Shown piece by piece: positions 11,486 through 23,354 of a stretch of 64,000 bases of DNA (its first letter is position 1; every line of letters begins with the position of its first letter). Both the position numbers and the translations under genes were made by a program. Origin of the DNA: Neostapfia colusana. Lineage: Eukaryota; Streptophyta; Magnoliopsida; Poales; Poaceae. Below the pieces are notes generated by a model, which saw only the letters and a list, made by a program, of their open reading frames with translations, was not told the origin of the DNA and ran no database searches. Location: positions 32,927,760 through 32,991,759 of the forward strand of contig JASWHV010000010.1 of assembly GCA_030760725.1 (NCBI GenBank), in the 5' to 3' direction.

Positions 11486-11565
11486 GGCGCTCCGACGCTA
11501 CCCCAGTAAGTTCACGATGCTTACTTAGGTGTTTATTTAAATTACACATTAATTTATATCATCAC

Positions 11566-12663
11566 TGTCGAAGTGTTCAGTCGACACTTCCCCCGGGCCT
11601 GCACTGGGCAGCCCGCGGAGGTTCTTTTTTCGGTGGGGCTAGTTCCTAGCGGAGAGCTTGCGCAGATGGACGAGTTAGTAAGAGCTTGACATGGCGAGTT
11701 TTACGTGGTTCAGGCTGCCGGAGCGTAAAACCCTACGTCCACGGCGAGATATGGAGCTCGCTGTATTGCTTGCTGCTCAGGGCTGGAGTCTGGAGCTTGG
11801 GGGTGAGTTACAGCTTGAGAGCGTATGGCTAGTGTATGAGTTGCAAAGTGCGAACCCTCGTTATCGTCGCCTGCCCGAGCCTTTTATAGTCCAAGACTCG
11901 GGCGGCTTACAAGTGGAGCCGGGACCCAACAGGTGGTCCCGGGAAGATTGTCTATTATCTACCGTGTATCTGCAGTTATGCCGGTAGTTGTCTCTGGTCG
12001 AAGGCTTCTTAGTCTTCATCTTGCCGCCCTGCCCATGCCGCATGCTAGTCGTAGTGGTTGATGATGGCGCAAGCGGCATGGGATGTCTTGTTGAGGTGTT
12101 TATTAGCTGGCAGGTTCTGACACCACGCGCCAGTCTGTGATGCGACTGGGCACAACGGCACCTGACAGAGGCGTGCTCTGCGTCTCCGCGTCTTGGTAAG
12201 ACGCGGGCCTTGAATACCTTGTACGGGCAAGGTATGGGGCGTCTTTATGCCCGCTGCCTATCGCTCAGGGGCAGGCAGCGCCGTTCTGCTGCCACGTGGC
12301 GGGCCCGGAGCCCTTCTCAGAGGAGAGGAGGGCCCGGTCCGCGGGGCATGTGGAGCCTCCGGACCTCTCCCCGCGGAGGGGGAGGCTCGGCTTCAGTTGG
12401 CCACGTGGCAGGCCCGGAGCTCTCCTCTGAGGAGAGGGAGGTCCGGCCCCGCTGGATGCTTGGCGCCTTCGGACCTCTCTACCACGGAGGGGGAGGTCCG
12501 GCTTCTGTATGCCACGTGGCAGGCCCGGAGCTCTCCTCTGAGGAGAGGGAGGTCCAGCGCCACCGGACGTGTGGCACCTTCGGAGCTCTCCCTGCGGAGA
12601 AGGGCGAGTTCCTTAGGCATTTTACCCTGTGCGCGGGGGTACCCCATATCTCAGGTACCGACA
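11566..12663 (-). repeat. T4 3' LTR (1098 bp)
   Basis: TGTCG...CGACA ends. The right edge is followed by GTGGCCCACGGGCCC, the tail junction, and the left edge by flanking DNA, so it is a 3' LTR. It belongs to the LTR subfamily ending CATATCTCAGGTACCGACA with T1, T9 and T10. Confidence 0.88.
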
Positions 12664-12934
12664 GTGGCCCACGGGCCCATCTCGGGGGAGATAGCGAGCC
12701 CGAGGTGGGACCTCCGTCTCTTCCGATCTGCGCACTTTCTCTAAGTCCCGAATTGACCGCTTCCGGAGCATGAACAGCCATGCGGTCACGGGAGTGTGCG
12801 CTCATTTGATGGTTGCTTTTACTGCGGCGGTTCCCAAGACTGCCACTTCTGCACGTTGCGGCGCTTTCTTCGGGAACCGCCGAAGTGCCTTGCCGGCTCG
12901 TCTTCTCAGGAGACTGACTCCTTGACCCACCGCT
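11566..12934 (-). mobile_element. T4: 3' end of a minus-strand Tat element
   Basis: It consists of a 3' LTR (11566-12663) and an internal tail (12664-12934) parallel to 46439-46680 of T9. The left flank ATCAC (11561-11565) is the expected target duplication; no partner is visible. The tail ends abruptly at 12934 against the leader of K3, so the rest of T4 was lost or lies elsewhere. Confidence 0.8.
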
Positions 12935-13630
12935 ACGTGGTTAGTACCTGCAGAAGACCACACAATAATGGTGCACTCAATGGTTATTCATTTCAGGCAG
13001 TTCCATATTTGAAAGTAAATACAAACGCCTGTATCATTGTCATATGGCCGTCCTTGAGCTAAGTCACGTCTCAAGGCACGTGATCGTGTTTCAACACCAC
13101 ACGACGGGGAACCCGAGTATGTCATGAACGGGTCGTCACGGTTGGGAATGTTATCAACCCAACAGATACCACCTACTGCCCTGCAGGGCACGCTGATGGA
13201 AAGCGCTGCGTATGTCCTCCTGGGCTACTTCCAGACGAACACACTCTCGCGTTACGGACCACGCGATGAGGTCTCCACTTACTTGCCTAATGCACGCTAG
13301 GGATCAGCATTTCATATGAACTTAGGGACATGAAGAGTCCAAGAGTTTCATATTGACGTCTCACACCAAGCTGTGAGACCTATCCCTGAACCACGTTCCT
13401 CGTCAGGGGGAGCTAACCGAAATTGAACCGCTTTCGGTGGCGTCCCTTACCAAACTTACCAGAGCGTAGGTGCGTCGTTACAATAATTGAAATTTAGAAT
13501 TATAACACATAGGTTAGTATTTGCCACTTTAAGTAACTATACTAATATAGTCCTTACTTGGGCAGCTACCGATTCCTCACCGTAACCTAAGTTTTCCCAT
13601 AATGTAGTCCTTAAGTACTGTGCTATCCCC
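12935..13630 (-). other. K3 5' untranslated leader
   Basis: No credible coding frame is present. Parts resemble the leader of K4 (for example the block near 13200 against 39415), as expected between primer site and first ORF. The leader is cut at 12934. Confidence 0.6.
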
Positions 13631-13648
13631 AATGAAGCTCTGATACCA
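13631..13648 (-). other. K3 primer-binding site (initiator Met tRNA)
   Basis: Minus strand TGGTATCAGAGCTTCATT lies three bases after the LTR end. TGGTATCAGAGC is the well-known plant initiator-Met-tRNA primer motif. Confidence 0.9.
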
Positions 13649-13651
13649 GGC

Positions 13652-16600
13652 TGTGGCGGACCGGAATTCTCTAATCCAGGATCGCAGAGGGTGGTGCCGC
13701 GCGATGCGACACCCGACAGCACGTCATAAGAACACATTATATTACATGGGAAAACAAACTGAATGTACAAAATAGTACACTTCTCAGTTACAAACTAGGG
13801 TCTTTTATTACACAGCGGAAGTTTCTTTTATACAACTCACGCCCGCCTATCTAGCAAAAGTGGATGCCCAGCCCTAGGGCAACACACACTAGCTGCACTC
13901 CTCACCTCAGCGCGGCGTGTACGGCTCCCACTCAGCCGTAGTCCCCGACGGAGGGTAACCCTCGCCGGTGGACTCGTACTCCGAGTCCGTGGGTGGCTCC
14001 TCACCTGAAAAACACTTAAGCAGAAACCGTGAGCACGAAGGCTCAGCAAGGCTTAACCGACTTACCTAAGCAAGAAACTCTACATGAGGTGTACCATGGC
14101 ATAGGATAGCAAGGTTGCAGCAAATGGACACGCCTACAAGTTCATCCTTAGTTCATCTTTTAGCAACAAGTTAACAGTTCATGAAGCTGAAATTTAGTAA
14201 GCAATATTTGGTGGCACACATGTAGCAAAACAATTATATCATAACAGCAATATTGAATCATAACATTTCATTCATTAGTCTACGTTACGACGCAGTGAAC
14301 AAGCGGTACTCGTCACCGCGAGGGACGGCGAATCGACTTGATATACACCTGCAGGGAAACCCAAAGAGCACGTCACGTACGCCCACCCGTGGAGCTGCAC
14401 AGCACGCTCACTCAATGTCATATGGGACAACCTTTTACCCAACAGCCCAAACGTCGAACCGGTCGCACCGAAACGAGCAGGAGGTTCCCCACACGGAGCA
14501 TCTCTCTATGCCCGTTGGCAGATTTCCACCTTGCTGCCCTCAGCCTACACCTATAAATCGGTGCATTATGCCTCGACGCCCGGAGGTTTAGGCTACATCG
14601 GTTTATCGGGGCCCATATATCCGATATGCCTTCGGTACGTTCAATACATGTTCAGCAGGGCCGCACACGGATCGGTCCTCAATCGACACGGGCAGGGATG
14701 CGCACACAAGACTCCCTCTTGCTGCGCCCTAGCCCCTGCGTAGTATTATTTTCATTACTAAAGTGATCTCGCGTCACTCAACCGAACCCGTGTGTCCCAA
14801 TGCCTATCTCGCGAGTAGATTCCAACTACTCGACTTGTACCAAAGTCCTATGACTCATTAAGCATAGCCTGTCTACTCGAGATCTTAGACACTACCCTCA
14901 CTCTTTTAGGAACCTTTGGTTATGCAAGTGGGGTTCCATTCATCCTATACCTAATGCACATACATACTTCATATGACACATGTAAACAAAGTAAGACTTA
15001 TAAAAAGGGTTAATGCAAACCGGGGCTTGCCTTGTTGCTGCTGGTCAGTAGTTAGCTCTTCTTCCGGAAGGAGGAAGTCCAGCACTTCCGGAGTCTCTTC
15101 TTCAGTGACTACACGTTTATGAAATACTACATGTTAATTTAAATGCAATGTGTGAACTTGAATACACAATTGCTAATAACTCTAGCTAGCCCTTCCCTTT
15201 GGTTCTGAAATTTTTATTGTGGCTTGGTAGGGTCCTAACCAGAGTCTTGACCAAGTTTTATTTGAAACAAAGTTCATTTCAACCTTGTACAAATAAAAGC
15301 CCATTTGGTCAATATTTGAGCCTCTTAATAATTCCAGGGGTTTTCATGGCTCCAACCATTACTTTCTGGAAACTAGACTTTAAGATGGTTCTAATGGAGT
15401 TGGTTTCATGTCATTTGAAGAATTCTACAGAAAGTTATGCCCTAATTAAGCTTTGAGAAAATCTGAAAAATGTTTCTGTACATTTTTCTATTTTCTCAGG
15501 GCAGTTCTCTTAATCACCCCATTAGGGTAACTAAATGAACTTGGATGAGTCTGAAAATTTTACTGGGATTTAGGGATTTTTCCAATGAACCTCTCAGCCA
15601 AATTTCATAATTTTTCATAAAGTAGTTCTCCACATAAAATTTCCAACGGTTTAAAATTTAGGGATTTAATTCTGGAAAACTATTCACTTTCATGAGCTGA
15701 ATTTGGTTTCGTTGGAAAGTGCTCAGAGAGCTAAATCCAACAAAATTTGGTTCACTCGATTTGGAGCTTTCTAGCCAAAGTTATGAGGATTTGAAGTTTG
15801 GGAGAATTCTGAAAATCGGGGGAAAAGTTTAAACTCTCGGGGCCCGCGGGGACACGTGTCGAGCGCGGAGGTGTCCGGCACACCGGGGATACCACACGTA
15901 TTGAGCGCGGAGGTGTCCGGCACACCGGAGCTCACAGGGTATTTGCGCGCCAGCACAGCCGATCCCCGGCCACACCCGATCCCGATTTAAATTCTTCAGC
16001 CGCTGACACGTGGGCCAGCCGGCTTCGTCTTCCTCCCGCCGTTCTCTCGCGCCCGCGCCGCCGACCTCGCCGGAGCAGGCTCGGGGCTCGCCGGATCGCC
16101 GCTGCCGGACCTTCCATGGTCTGAAAATCGCCGCCAGGGGGTTGTCGACGTGGAGGAACACGTCGGTGGTGTCAGGTCGGGCTGGGGTGACCGGAAATAG
16201 CTCGGCGACGAGCCGCGGCCTCGGTTGAGGTTCGACACCGTCGACCGTGGTTTCTAAACCCGCCAACACCTCGAACAAACGGCTCTACAGCATCAGTGTA
16301 CCTCTAGGAAGCTCGACAAGGTGTCAAAAGGGTTCAGGGATGGCGGCAAGTCGGTCGGCACCGTGTGACCGACCGTGCCCGCCATGACCGCCCTCGATCG
16401 AGCTTGAAATTCGTCACTCCTAGACAGTTTCACGCTATGGATGCAGAAAAGAACTTGATCGCCGGCTAGTCCAGCGTCTATGTGCAAGATTTGATGACCT
16501 CCGAAAGATCATAGAGCGAGAATTTAAAGAAACCATACCGGAAGCTCGGTTTACGGTTGCCGGAGCAAAAACTGGAAATTCTCTGCGGATTCTTCACGGT

Positions 16601-17416
16601 TGGCTTCCAAATTTGGAGGAGAGCAGCACGGTGGTCGCGCGCTCCTGTTGCCTCTCTCGCTGGACCGTGTAAACGCCTGTGGAATGCTGCCCACGGGCGC
16701 CTGACTCTCGGCTGAGGCTAGGTCGCCGCGGTGGCGATCGTCTTTGGGCAAAGGAGGTCGGAGCTCGGGGTTTCTGGCGTTGGGGAGGTGGAGTGCGAGC
16801 TCAGGTGGCTGTCTAGCAGCTCAGGGACGAAGGAGGAGATGATTTTGCTGGTTTTCCCGATGGAGCAGGGAGCTGTGGCGAGAAACAATGCCGCTGCTCG
16901 GGTTTGCCCGCGAGAAGATAAAGCCGGCCGACTCCTGCTCGGCTGAGGCGGTGCCGGTCACGTGGGGGCACGAGCCAGCCACCCTGGGCGCCAGCGCGTG
17001 GAGAGGGAAGCAGCTGGTGGCGCTGGTAGCTGCTCGGTGGCATAGCCGACAGCTGCTCGGTGGAATTCCCCACCGAGATTCTGACTTTGGGTGCAAGTTT
17101 CTCCTTCTCCCCTCTATGACAGGTATGTCCCACCCGGGGTTTTAACCTCTGAAATTTACTCCTTATCACTGTTGTAAACAGTGAGCCCCATAATACCCCT
17201 GGTGATTCAAATTATTCACCCCTCAGCCATTTGAATTGAATAGAATTCAAATTGGGTTCGGTTTGAGTGAATTTCAGCACAAGTTCAGTTTTGAATTCAA
17301 ATAAAGTTTGAATTCGTCCCACTTAGCTCATGTCAAGATCAACTCCGAATGGAGTGAAAATTGGTGTGGTGTGGTGATGAACACTTCAAATGTGTGCTAA
17401 AACTGAGGCCCTTACA
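13652..17416 (-). repeat. K3 5' LTR (3765 bp)
   Basis: On the minus strand it begins TGTAAGGGCCTCAG (17416) and ends TCCGGTCCGCCACA (13652). It contains a GC-rich block (about 15840-17100) between AT-rich stretches, the same layout as the K4 LTRs. Open frames inside the GC-rich block are not conserved as proteins between K3 and K4. Confidence 0.88.
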
Positions 17417-18507
17417 GAGAACCGCTGGATGAAGGAGCGCAGCGACTCCCCAGGTTGTTGCTGGATGGCATGGAGGTCGAGCTCCGTGCCAGGCCGGGTG
17501 TAGGAACTGCCGAAGTTGGCGGTGAACTGCCGGCAGAGCTCTCCCCAGGAAGTTATGGAACCCTAGGGGAGGTTCATGAGCCAAGACCGGGATGGGCCGG
17601 TCAAGGCGACGAGGAAGTAGTTGGCCATGATGGCCTCATCCCCTCCTGCGGCAAGTACGGCGGTGAAGTAGATCTGGAGAAACTCCGCCGGGTTGACGCT
17701 CCCGTTGTACTTTTCGGGCAGGTGCGGTCGAAACTTGCTCGGCCACCTTGCAAAGTGAAGGTGGGGCGCCAGGGCCGCACATCCTGCTCGTGTTGCCGCA
17801 GGTGTTGGTGCCACGAACACTTGGTTCGCCGATGGCACAGTGTACCCCGGTATGGGCAAGGCTGCGCCATAGATCGGGGACGCCGTTTGCAAAGCATATG
17901 GCTGTGGCGTATGCTGCGCGGCGTATGCCTGGGGCAGAGTCCGCATGGCGAAGACCTGCTCTTCAGGCTGAGTCGAGGCCGACGTCATGCTGTCGCCAGC
18001 CTCATGCTTGTGACGCCTTTCCCGACGTTGCTCGAGGTACACCCGGGCATCCTGGCCCAAGTGGCACCGTTCCAGCTCTGTCCTCAGGTCCGTCGGCGGA
18101 AGCCTGGTGGAGCTGGAATCTGCCGTCTGCCCGTCAACCGTTGGCGTGCGCGTCAGCGACACTGCCGGTTGGCCGGAGTGTCGTCCCCGCCGAAGTGGAG
18201 GGTTTGCGGCGGCGACGACGAGGCGGTCTACACCGCGTATCCACTGCTGGGTTGCTGAATGAGGTGCGTCCCCAGCAGGTGGATTGCGCAGTAGCTCTCT
18301 TGCTGCAGCTAGCGCACCCCTGTGGGGTACGCTTATCGCCGCAGAAGATCTGACGCTGGTTGGAGCCTGCATTGCCGGAGTCGGCTGCGGGCTACCAGCT
18401 TGCGCCGACACACTCCGTCCTGAGTGCGTCGACATGTACTCCCCGCTGGTCACGGTTCGCTGTGAACGCGGAGGAGGAGAGTTTGCCGCTGAATGAAGCT
18501 TGGTCAT
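17417..18507 (-). pseudogene. T5 gag, 5' two-thirds, broken by a stop and by K3
   Basis: The start is the MTKLHSAANSPPP leader at 18507. The frame runs through the Q/A/P-rich N-terminal region, the ELERCHLGQDARVYLEQRRERR motif and into the capsid domain (LPEKYNGSVNPAEFLQ, RSWLMNLP). A TAG stop near 17563 then replaces the expected glutamine codon. Downstream capsid sequence can still be followed in another frame until K3 starts at 17416. About 315 residues are open before the stop, making this one of the better Gag N-termini in the window. Its role by family knowledge would be the virus-like particle structural protein. Confidence 0.82.
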
Positions 18508-18563
18508 CTTCGTCGGCGGAAACTCGTCGCGCAAGGGAAAAGCCCCCTTCCTGGCGCGCCAAA

Positions 18564-19555
18564 TGTCGAAGTGTTCGGTCGACACTTCTCCCGGGCCTGC
18601 ACTGGGCAGCCCGCGGAGGTTCTTTTTTCGGTGGGGCTAGTCCCTTGCGGAGAGCTTGCGCGTGTGGATGAGTTAGTAAGAGATTGACACGGTGAGTTTT
18701 ACGTGGTTCAGGCCGCCGAAGCATAAAACCCTACGTCCACGGCGAGCTATGGAGCTCGCTGTATTGCTTGCTGCTCAGAACCGGAGTCCTGAGTCTGGGG
18801 GTGAGTTACAGCTTGGGTGTGAATGGCTAGCGTATCAGTTGCAGAGGTGCGAACCCTTGCTAACGTTGCCTACCCGAGCCTTTTATAGTCCAAGGCTCGG
18901 GTGGCTTACAAGGGGGGCCCGGGACCCGACACGTGGTCCCGGGGAGATTGCCTGCAGACTATCGTATCCGCAGTTATGTCGGTAGTTGTCTCTGGCGAAG
19001 GCTTCTGAGTCTTCGTCTTGCCGCCCTGCCCATGCCGCATGCTAGTCGTAGTGGTTGATGACGGCGGGGGCGGCAGGGGATGTCTTGTCGCTGTATTTAT
19101 TGGCTGGCAGGTTCTGACACTGCACGCCAGTCTGTGATGCGACTGGGCGCAACGGCACCTGACAGAGGTGTGCTCCGCGTCTTCGCGTCTTGGGAAGGTG
19201 CGGGTCTTGAATGCTTTGTACGGTAAAGGCATGGCGTGCCTTTACTCCTGCTGCCTACCGCGCCGGGCGGCAGCACTGCTCTGCTGGCCACGTGTCGGAA
19301 CCGGAGCTCTCCTCTGTGGAGAGAGGGGGGCTCCGGCTCCGCTGGACACGTGGAGCCTTCGGAGCTCACCCCCGCGGAGGGGGTGTGGTCCGGCCTCCGG
19401 GGCCACGTGGCAGGCTCCGAGCTATCCTCCGTGGGGAGGGGTGCTCGGCCCCGCTGGACACGTGGCGCCTTCAAACCTCGCCCCTACAGAGGGAGCGAGG
19501 TCCTTAGGAAGTTTTATGCTGTGCGCGGGGGTACCCGGTATTGAGGGTACCGACA
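18564..19555 (-). repeat. T5 5' LTR (992 bp)
   Basis: TGTCG...CGACA ends, with terminus GTATTGAGGGTACCGACA as in T3. The right edge has no polypurine-type junction, so the neighbouring sequence is the target site and not its own interior. Confidence 0.87.
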
Positions 19556-19651
19556 GGATCTTACCCACATTGCGGCTTCCCTTCGCACTTCCCAGCGCTT
19601 TTTCTTGGACTCTTGTGCCTTTGTCTTCTTGGCTTTGAGTCCTCCCCCATC

Positions 19652-21404
19652 ATGGCCTCCAACCCGCCACCAGAGAAGAAACGCACTCGATCTCCTCCAG
19701 TGGCGGCATATGCGCCAAGTCAAGGATTCAGGGTGCCTACACCTCTTGCTGCTGGAGATGGCACCGCATCGGGCAGCGACTCAAAGCGATCACGGGCTGA
19801 TGCGTCCGGGGGAGCTTTTGGAGTGTCCCCTGCTCCGCCAGTCCAGGTGACTGCGGAGCGGCCGTCAGTGACGACGGCGGGTTCTGGGAGTCCTACCCCG
19901 GCTCGGAAGTCGGGGTTCAGAGCCCGCTGGAGTGTTCGCGCTTCCCGGCCGTCCCCGACTGGCGGGGAGTCTGCGCCATTGCGCTCGGAAACCGGGACGG
20001 CCGCCGCGGCCCCTGAGCCAGCGCGAGTTTCTCCTGTTCTGGCATGCCCGGATTCTGCGGCAGCATCGTCTCTTCCTGCCGAGACGGCTGCCGCGGCCCC
20101 CAGGCCAGTGCAGGTCGACCATGCACCAGGCGGCCCGTTCTTCTACTTCGGTGTCGACTTCCCTCGCTCGCCCCTCTCCACAGGTCAAGAAGCCAGAAGC
20201 TAGAGAGAGTCCGGCGGGTCCTGCTGCCGGAGCCCCGGCGCCAGCTTCTCCTGACCGGCATCTCGTCTCGGTCGCTGGTGCCTCGACTTCTCTTGAGGAT
20301 GAAGTGATGGAGGAGGTCGGGGGTGCTGCTCAGGCCTCTGTTGCCCCACTGCCCCTGGCGGATGCTTTCACGCTTGCCGAAGCGAGCGTCCGGCAGGTCT
20401 TGGCTGCACTTGGTCGCGAGCGGGAGGAGCATACGGTTCAACGGGATCGCCTCCTCACCTGGGGGAACCTTTTGTGGGAGCGGACCGCGAAGGTCAAGAG
20501 CGAGCTCGACTCCAGGCAGGAGTTGCTTGACTTCAGGGAAGTGCTCCTCGACCGGCTGAAGCGGTCTGTCGACCGCATGCACGCCGAATCGCGACGGATC
20601 AACAGGGAGGCCCTGGAGGCACACGACCGGGCCGAGGAGAGCCTCTCTGCCATGGAGGAGATACGGCAGCTGTTGGAGCGCCGTAAACTCGTCGTTGAGG
20701 AACGGGAGTGCTCCACGGCAGCCGAGGCGGAGAGGGTCGCTGCGCAGCTGGCGGCGGGCGAGGATGACCTGCGAGCTCGGGCCAGGGAGCTGGAGGCTCA
20801 GAAGGCAGAGCTCGTCATGAGGGAGGAACAGGTCTCCCACGAACGCCAGTCGATTCTGGATCGAGAGTTGGCTGCCGACTTCAGGGCTTCTGAATTGGAG
20901 CGGCTCACCAAGACTCTCCACCTTCAGGAAAGCTCCCTAGCGGCCAAGGAGAAAGAGTTCTCCGAGAGAAACCAAGACGCCCTGCAGGCAGCACGCCGTG
21001 AGGTAGAGGAGCTCTCGGCCTTGCGGTCCTCCGAGGTGCTTGCGGTCTCGAGCTTCAGCAATCGGGCGGGGTCCGCCCTGATCCCCCTGGGCTTCAGTCC
21101 GGTGAGGGCAGCGGCTCAAGCGTTGAAGGTGGCGGAGGTGATCCCCGCGCTGGAGTCGATCGGCGCCAAGCTGGACAGGCTAGACTCGGTGGTCGCCAGC
21201 AAGCTTGAGGCCGAGGGTCGCGGCCAGGCCTTAGAGGTCGCCTCACACGTTATGGCATGCTTCAGGAGCAGGGACCCTTCTTTCTCCCTGGAGCCAGTGA
21301 GAGAGGGCCCAGCCGCGGAGCGGGAGGAAGCTGCCAGGGCTGAAGTCGAGGATGTGGCCGCCCTTGTAGCCGCTAGGTTCCAGCGTGAGCCGGGAGGACC
21401 CTAG
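19652..21404 (+). CDS. T6 antisense gene (short form, coiled-coil protein), possibly spliced
   Basis: This gene lies opposite to T6's gag/pol. The chosen ATG (19652) opens MASNPPPEKKRTRSPP; the MASN/MAPN start recurs at the T10 and T9 antisense genes. The plus-strand frame is open from 19652 to 20203. A second frame is open across the rest to 21404, encoding about 300 residues rich in E, R, A and L with heptad character (likely a long coiled coil) and a conserved end AEVEDVAALVAARFQREPGGP. The frames are joined exactly if 20114-20183 is a 70-bp intron (CAG/GT ... CTCTCCACAG/GT); that would give about 560 residues. A one-base frameshift near 20130 is an equally simple explanation. The N-terminal gypsy-type-transposon domain seen in T10 is missing. 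Function is unknown; related antisense ORFs are known in Tat elements such as Grande. Confidence 0.6.
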
Positions 21405-22690
21405 GACTTGCTTCTCCCTTTTTATCGAGTCTGTAGTCCAGCTCATGGAGCCTCGCATAAATAGACTCTCTTGAATGTTTGTGTCTGTGATGCCTTTTCT
21501 CTCCTTCTTGGCTTTGCCTGACTGAGTCCTTAGCTCCGCAAGGTACTCAGAGGCCTTCACCAATTTCGGATCTCTGCACAGACACCTTCCCCGGGTCCTA
21601 ACTGTATTAGGAGCCCCCGGGGGTCTCTGGACCTCGCCCCATGGGGAGGTCCAGATCTGCAGGCCACGTGGCGGGTCCGGAGCTCCTCCTGAGGAGGTGG
21701 GAGCTTCTGACCCGCTGGACACGTGGGGCTTTCGGAGCCCCCCCCCCCCAGAGGGCGAGGTTCGATTTCCGCCTGCCACGTGGCGAGTTCGGAGCCCCCC
21801 TCTTGGGAGGCGGGAGCTCCGGGCCTGCTGGACACGTGGGGCCTTCGGGCCTCGCTCCTGCTGAAGGGGCGGGGCCCGGTCCTTCCAGTCCTATGTTGAA
21901 GTAGTTGGTAGCTCCTTTCCCACCGCTTTGTGCAGTCTCCGTTGCTGTAACCTGGAGGTCCTGCACACAGGCAGAGGAAACGTAATTCTCCTCGGGGGGT
22001 CCTCCCCTCCCGTCTCCTATTCTTATTTGGCTTATGTTCCCAATCCGTTATACAGGGCTTGGGCAATTCTGTGTGCGAGGCGCCGGAGCTCCGGCTCCCT
22101 CCGAGGTCTGGGTACGACCGTCCGATCCCTAGTACCGGGCCGTGCGCCGGGGAAGCAGAGTGCACAGGCTTTGGGTTCATGACCAGGCAAAGCGGTTGTA
22201 CTCCCCTGTACCTCCGAAGGGCAGGATGAGCACGCTTTGGGCATGGAGCCGGCTAAGCGGGATACGCACCCTGGACCCCCCATGCACAACGCAGCCTTTC
22301 CTGGAGGTGACCAACTGACACCGCAACACCTGACTGGGGGAGGCCCGAGAGACTCTCTTGGCCATTGGCAGGTGCCTCAAGCGCAGACGCCCTCGGTAGG
22401 ATAGCAAATGCAGGGAGCTAGATGTACGATGAACATATATAGAAAGTGCAATCATAAAAATTAATGCATAATTTAAATGAGTGCATGAGAGAGGGAGCGA
22501 AGTAGAACAAGTTTCCGTGTTAATGCCCATAGGTGGAAGTCTGGCTGTACATGGAGGCAATGACCCGCCTCGTCTACAAGGGAAGCAAGACTCTACGCGC
22601 TTAGGGTCAGAACCAGGCTAAGCTGGACGTAGTCCTGGACCGTCCCTTGAGACTTAGCTGCCCCAAGCGCTGTTCCTAGACTCTATGGGA
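21405..22690 (-). other. T6 3' non-coding region between integrase and antisense gene
   Basis: No gene is seen. It holds a block of CACGTG/GGAGCTCC modules (about 21600-21890) like those in the Tat LTRs, a run of 12 C near 21747, and conserved stretches near 22060-22400 shared with T7 (26120-26460) and T9 (48020-48200). The antisense transcript could end here, but I see no clear poly(A) signal. Confidence 0.6.
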
Positions 22691-23045
22691 TTTTTTACAG
22701 AAGGGAATGACCCTGTTCTACTAATGCTCGGGGGGTAGGACTTACAGTGTTGTTCCATGCCAGGGGTTTTGGGAACGGATCCCACACTCGGTTGAAAGGC
22801 ATGTGTACCTGGGGCGGCAGCTTTCGTGATTCGGAAGGGACCTTCCCGGCTGGGGGAGAGTTTACATGTCCTTCTCGGGAAAGTGCGTGCCGCGACACTA
22901 GGTTGCCTTTCTACAGGTCCCTGATGCGTTTGGTTCTTTGGCGGTAGTGCTAGAGCAGCAGCCGAGACCATGAGTTGTGGGGTGTCACCTGCAGCCGAGC
23001 CTCGTCGACGATGTTGTCATCTTCACGCTGAATCAGGTCCTGTGC
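22690..23045 (-). pseudogene. T6 integrase C-terminal remnant
   Basis: Reversed, the sequence matches the last ~110 codons of the T9 integrase (48511-48850) in scattered frames: a YRQ..KR region, the LSREG / KLSP.WEGPFR motif and the terminal NIEHLRKFYP-like segment decayed by indels. It is followed by protease-end sequence, so the catalytic core was deleted. Confidence 0.6.
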
Positions 23046-23170
23046 GGCTTCTCCTGGGCGCCCCCGGGGAGTTCTCCCCTTCTGGCTAAGGCCTTCAAGT
23101 GGTAGGTGGACCCGGGCTCGTCCTGGGAGACCCAAGGCGTCTTCCCCTTCTGGCAAGGCCTTCAAGGGGT
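23045..23170 (-). repeat. T6 short imperfect direct repeat
   Basis: TTCTCCCCTTCTGGCTAAGG and TCTTCCCCTTCTGGCAAGGC start about 70 bp apart, each followed by CCTTCAAG and a GGTGGAC/GTTGACAG segment. It lies exactly between the integrase and protease remnants, at the scar of the internal deletion. Confidence 0.55.
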
Positions 23171-23354
23171 TGACAGACCTTGGGCGGCCCCCGGGAGGTA
23201 TGACCGAGGCACGGAGGCGTGCTCTCGGGTGGGGCTGGCCCGATCTTGCACCATTGTGATTGGTGCTTGGGCTGCTGCGACTATTTGGGGCTTCTCGAAG
23301 GTTGACGCCGCAGCAGTGCAGCCTCCACTGACCTGGGACGGCAGCCACGGTCGG

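Larger units (their letters stand above)
9187..11565 (+). mobile_element. T3: second Tat fragment with a shared LTR
   Basis: Order: 3' internal tail with tandem repeats (9187-9931), LTR (9932-11268), primer site, gag start (11325-11485), then a jump to post-integrase sequence (11486-11565) matching the reverse of 26555-26620 in T7. The left tail is the reverse complement of 25124-26345 of T7 with fewer repeat units. The right end is interrupted by T4. As in T2, one LTR has internal sequence on both sides. Confidence 0.75.
12935..17416 (-). mobile_element. K3: truncated Tekay-type element (5' LTR plus leader)
   Basis: On the minus strand it reads 5' LTR (17416 to 13652), spacer GCC, initiator-Met primer site and about 700 bp of leader, then stops at the T4 junction (12934). 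The right flank GAGAA (17417-17421) is the target duplication inside T5 gag. ORF0, gag, pol and the 3' LTR are missing. Confidence 0.85.
17417..19555 (-). mobile_element. T5: 5' part of a minus-strand Tat element
   Basis: It has a 5' LTR (18564-19555), primer site (18561-18543) and gag down to 17417, where K3 has inserted (GAGAA). Flank GGATC (19556-19560) is one target copy. It inserted about 92 bp upstream of the T6 antisense-gene ATG. Confidence 0.85.

Noticed and set aside
11566..19555. T4's 3' LTR and T5's 5' LTR as the two ends of one element
   Set aside because: The LTR termini belong to different subfamilies (CATATCTCAGG versus GTATTGAGGG), lengths differ (1098 versus 992) and flanks ATCAC and GGATC do not match.
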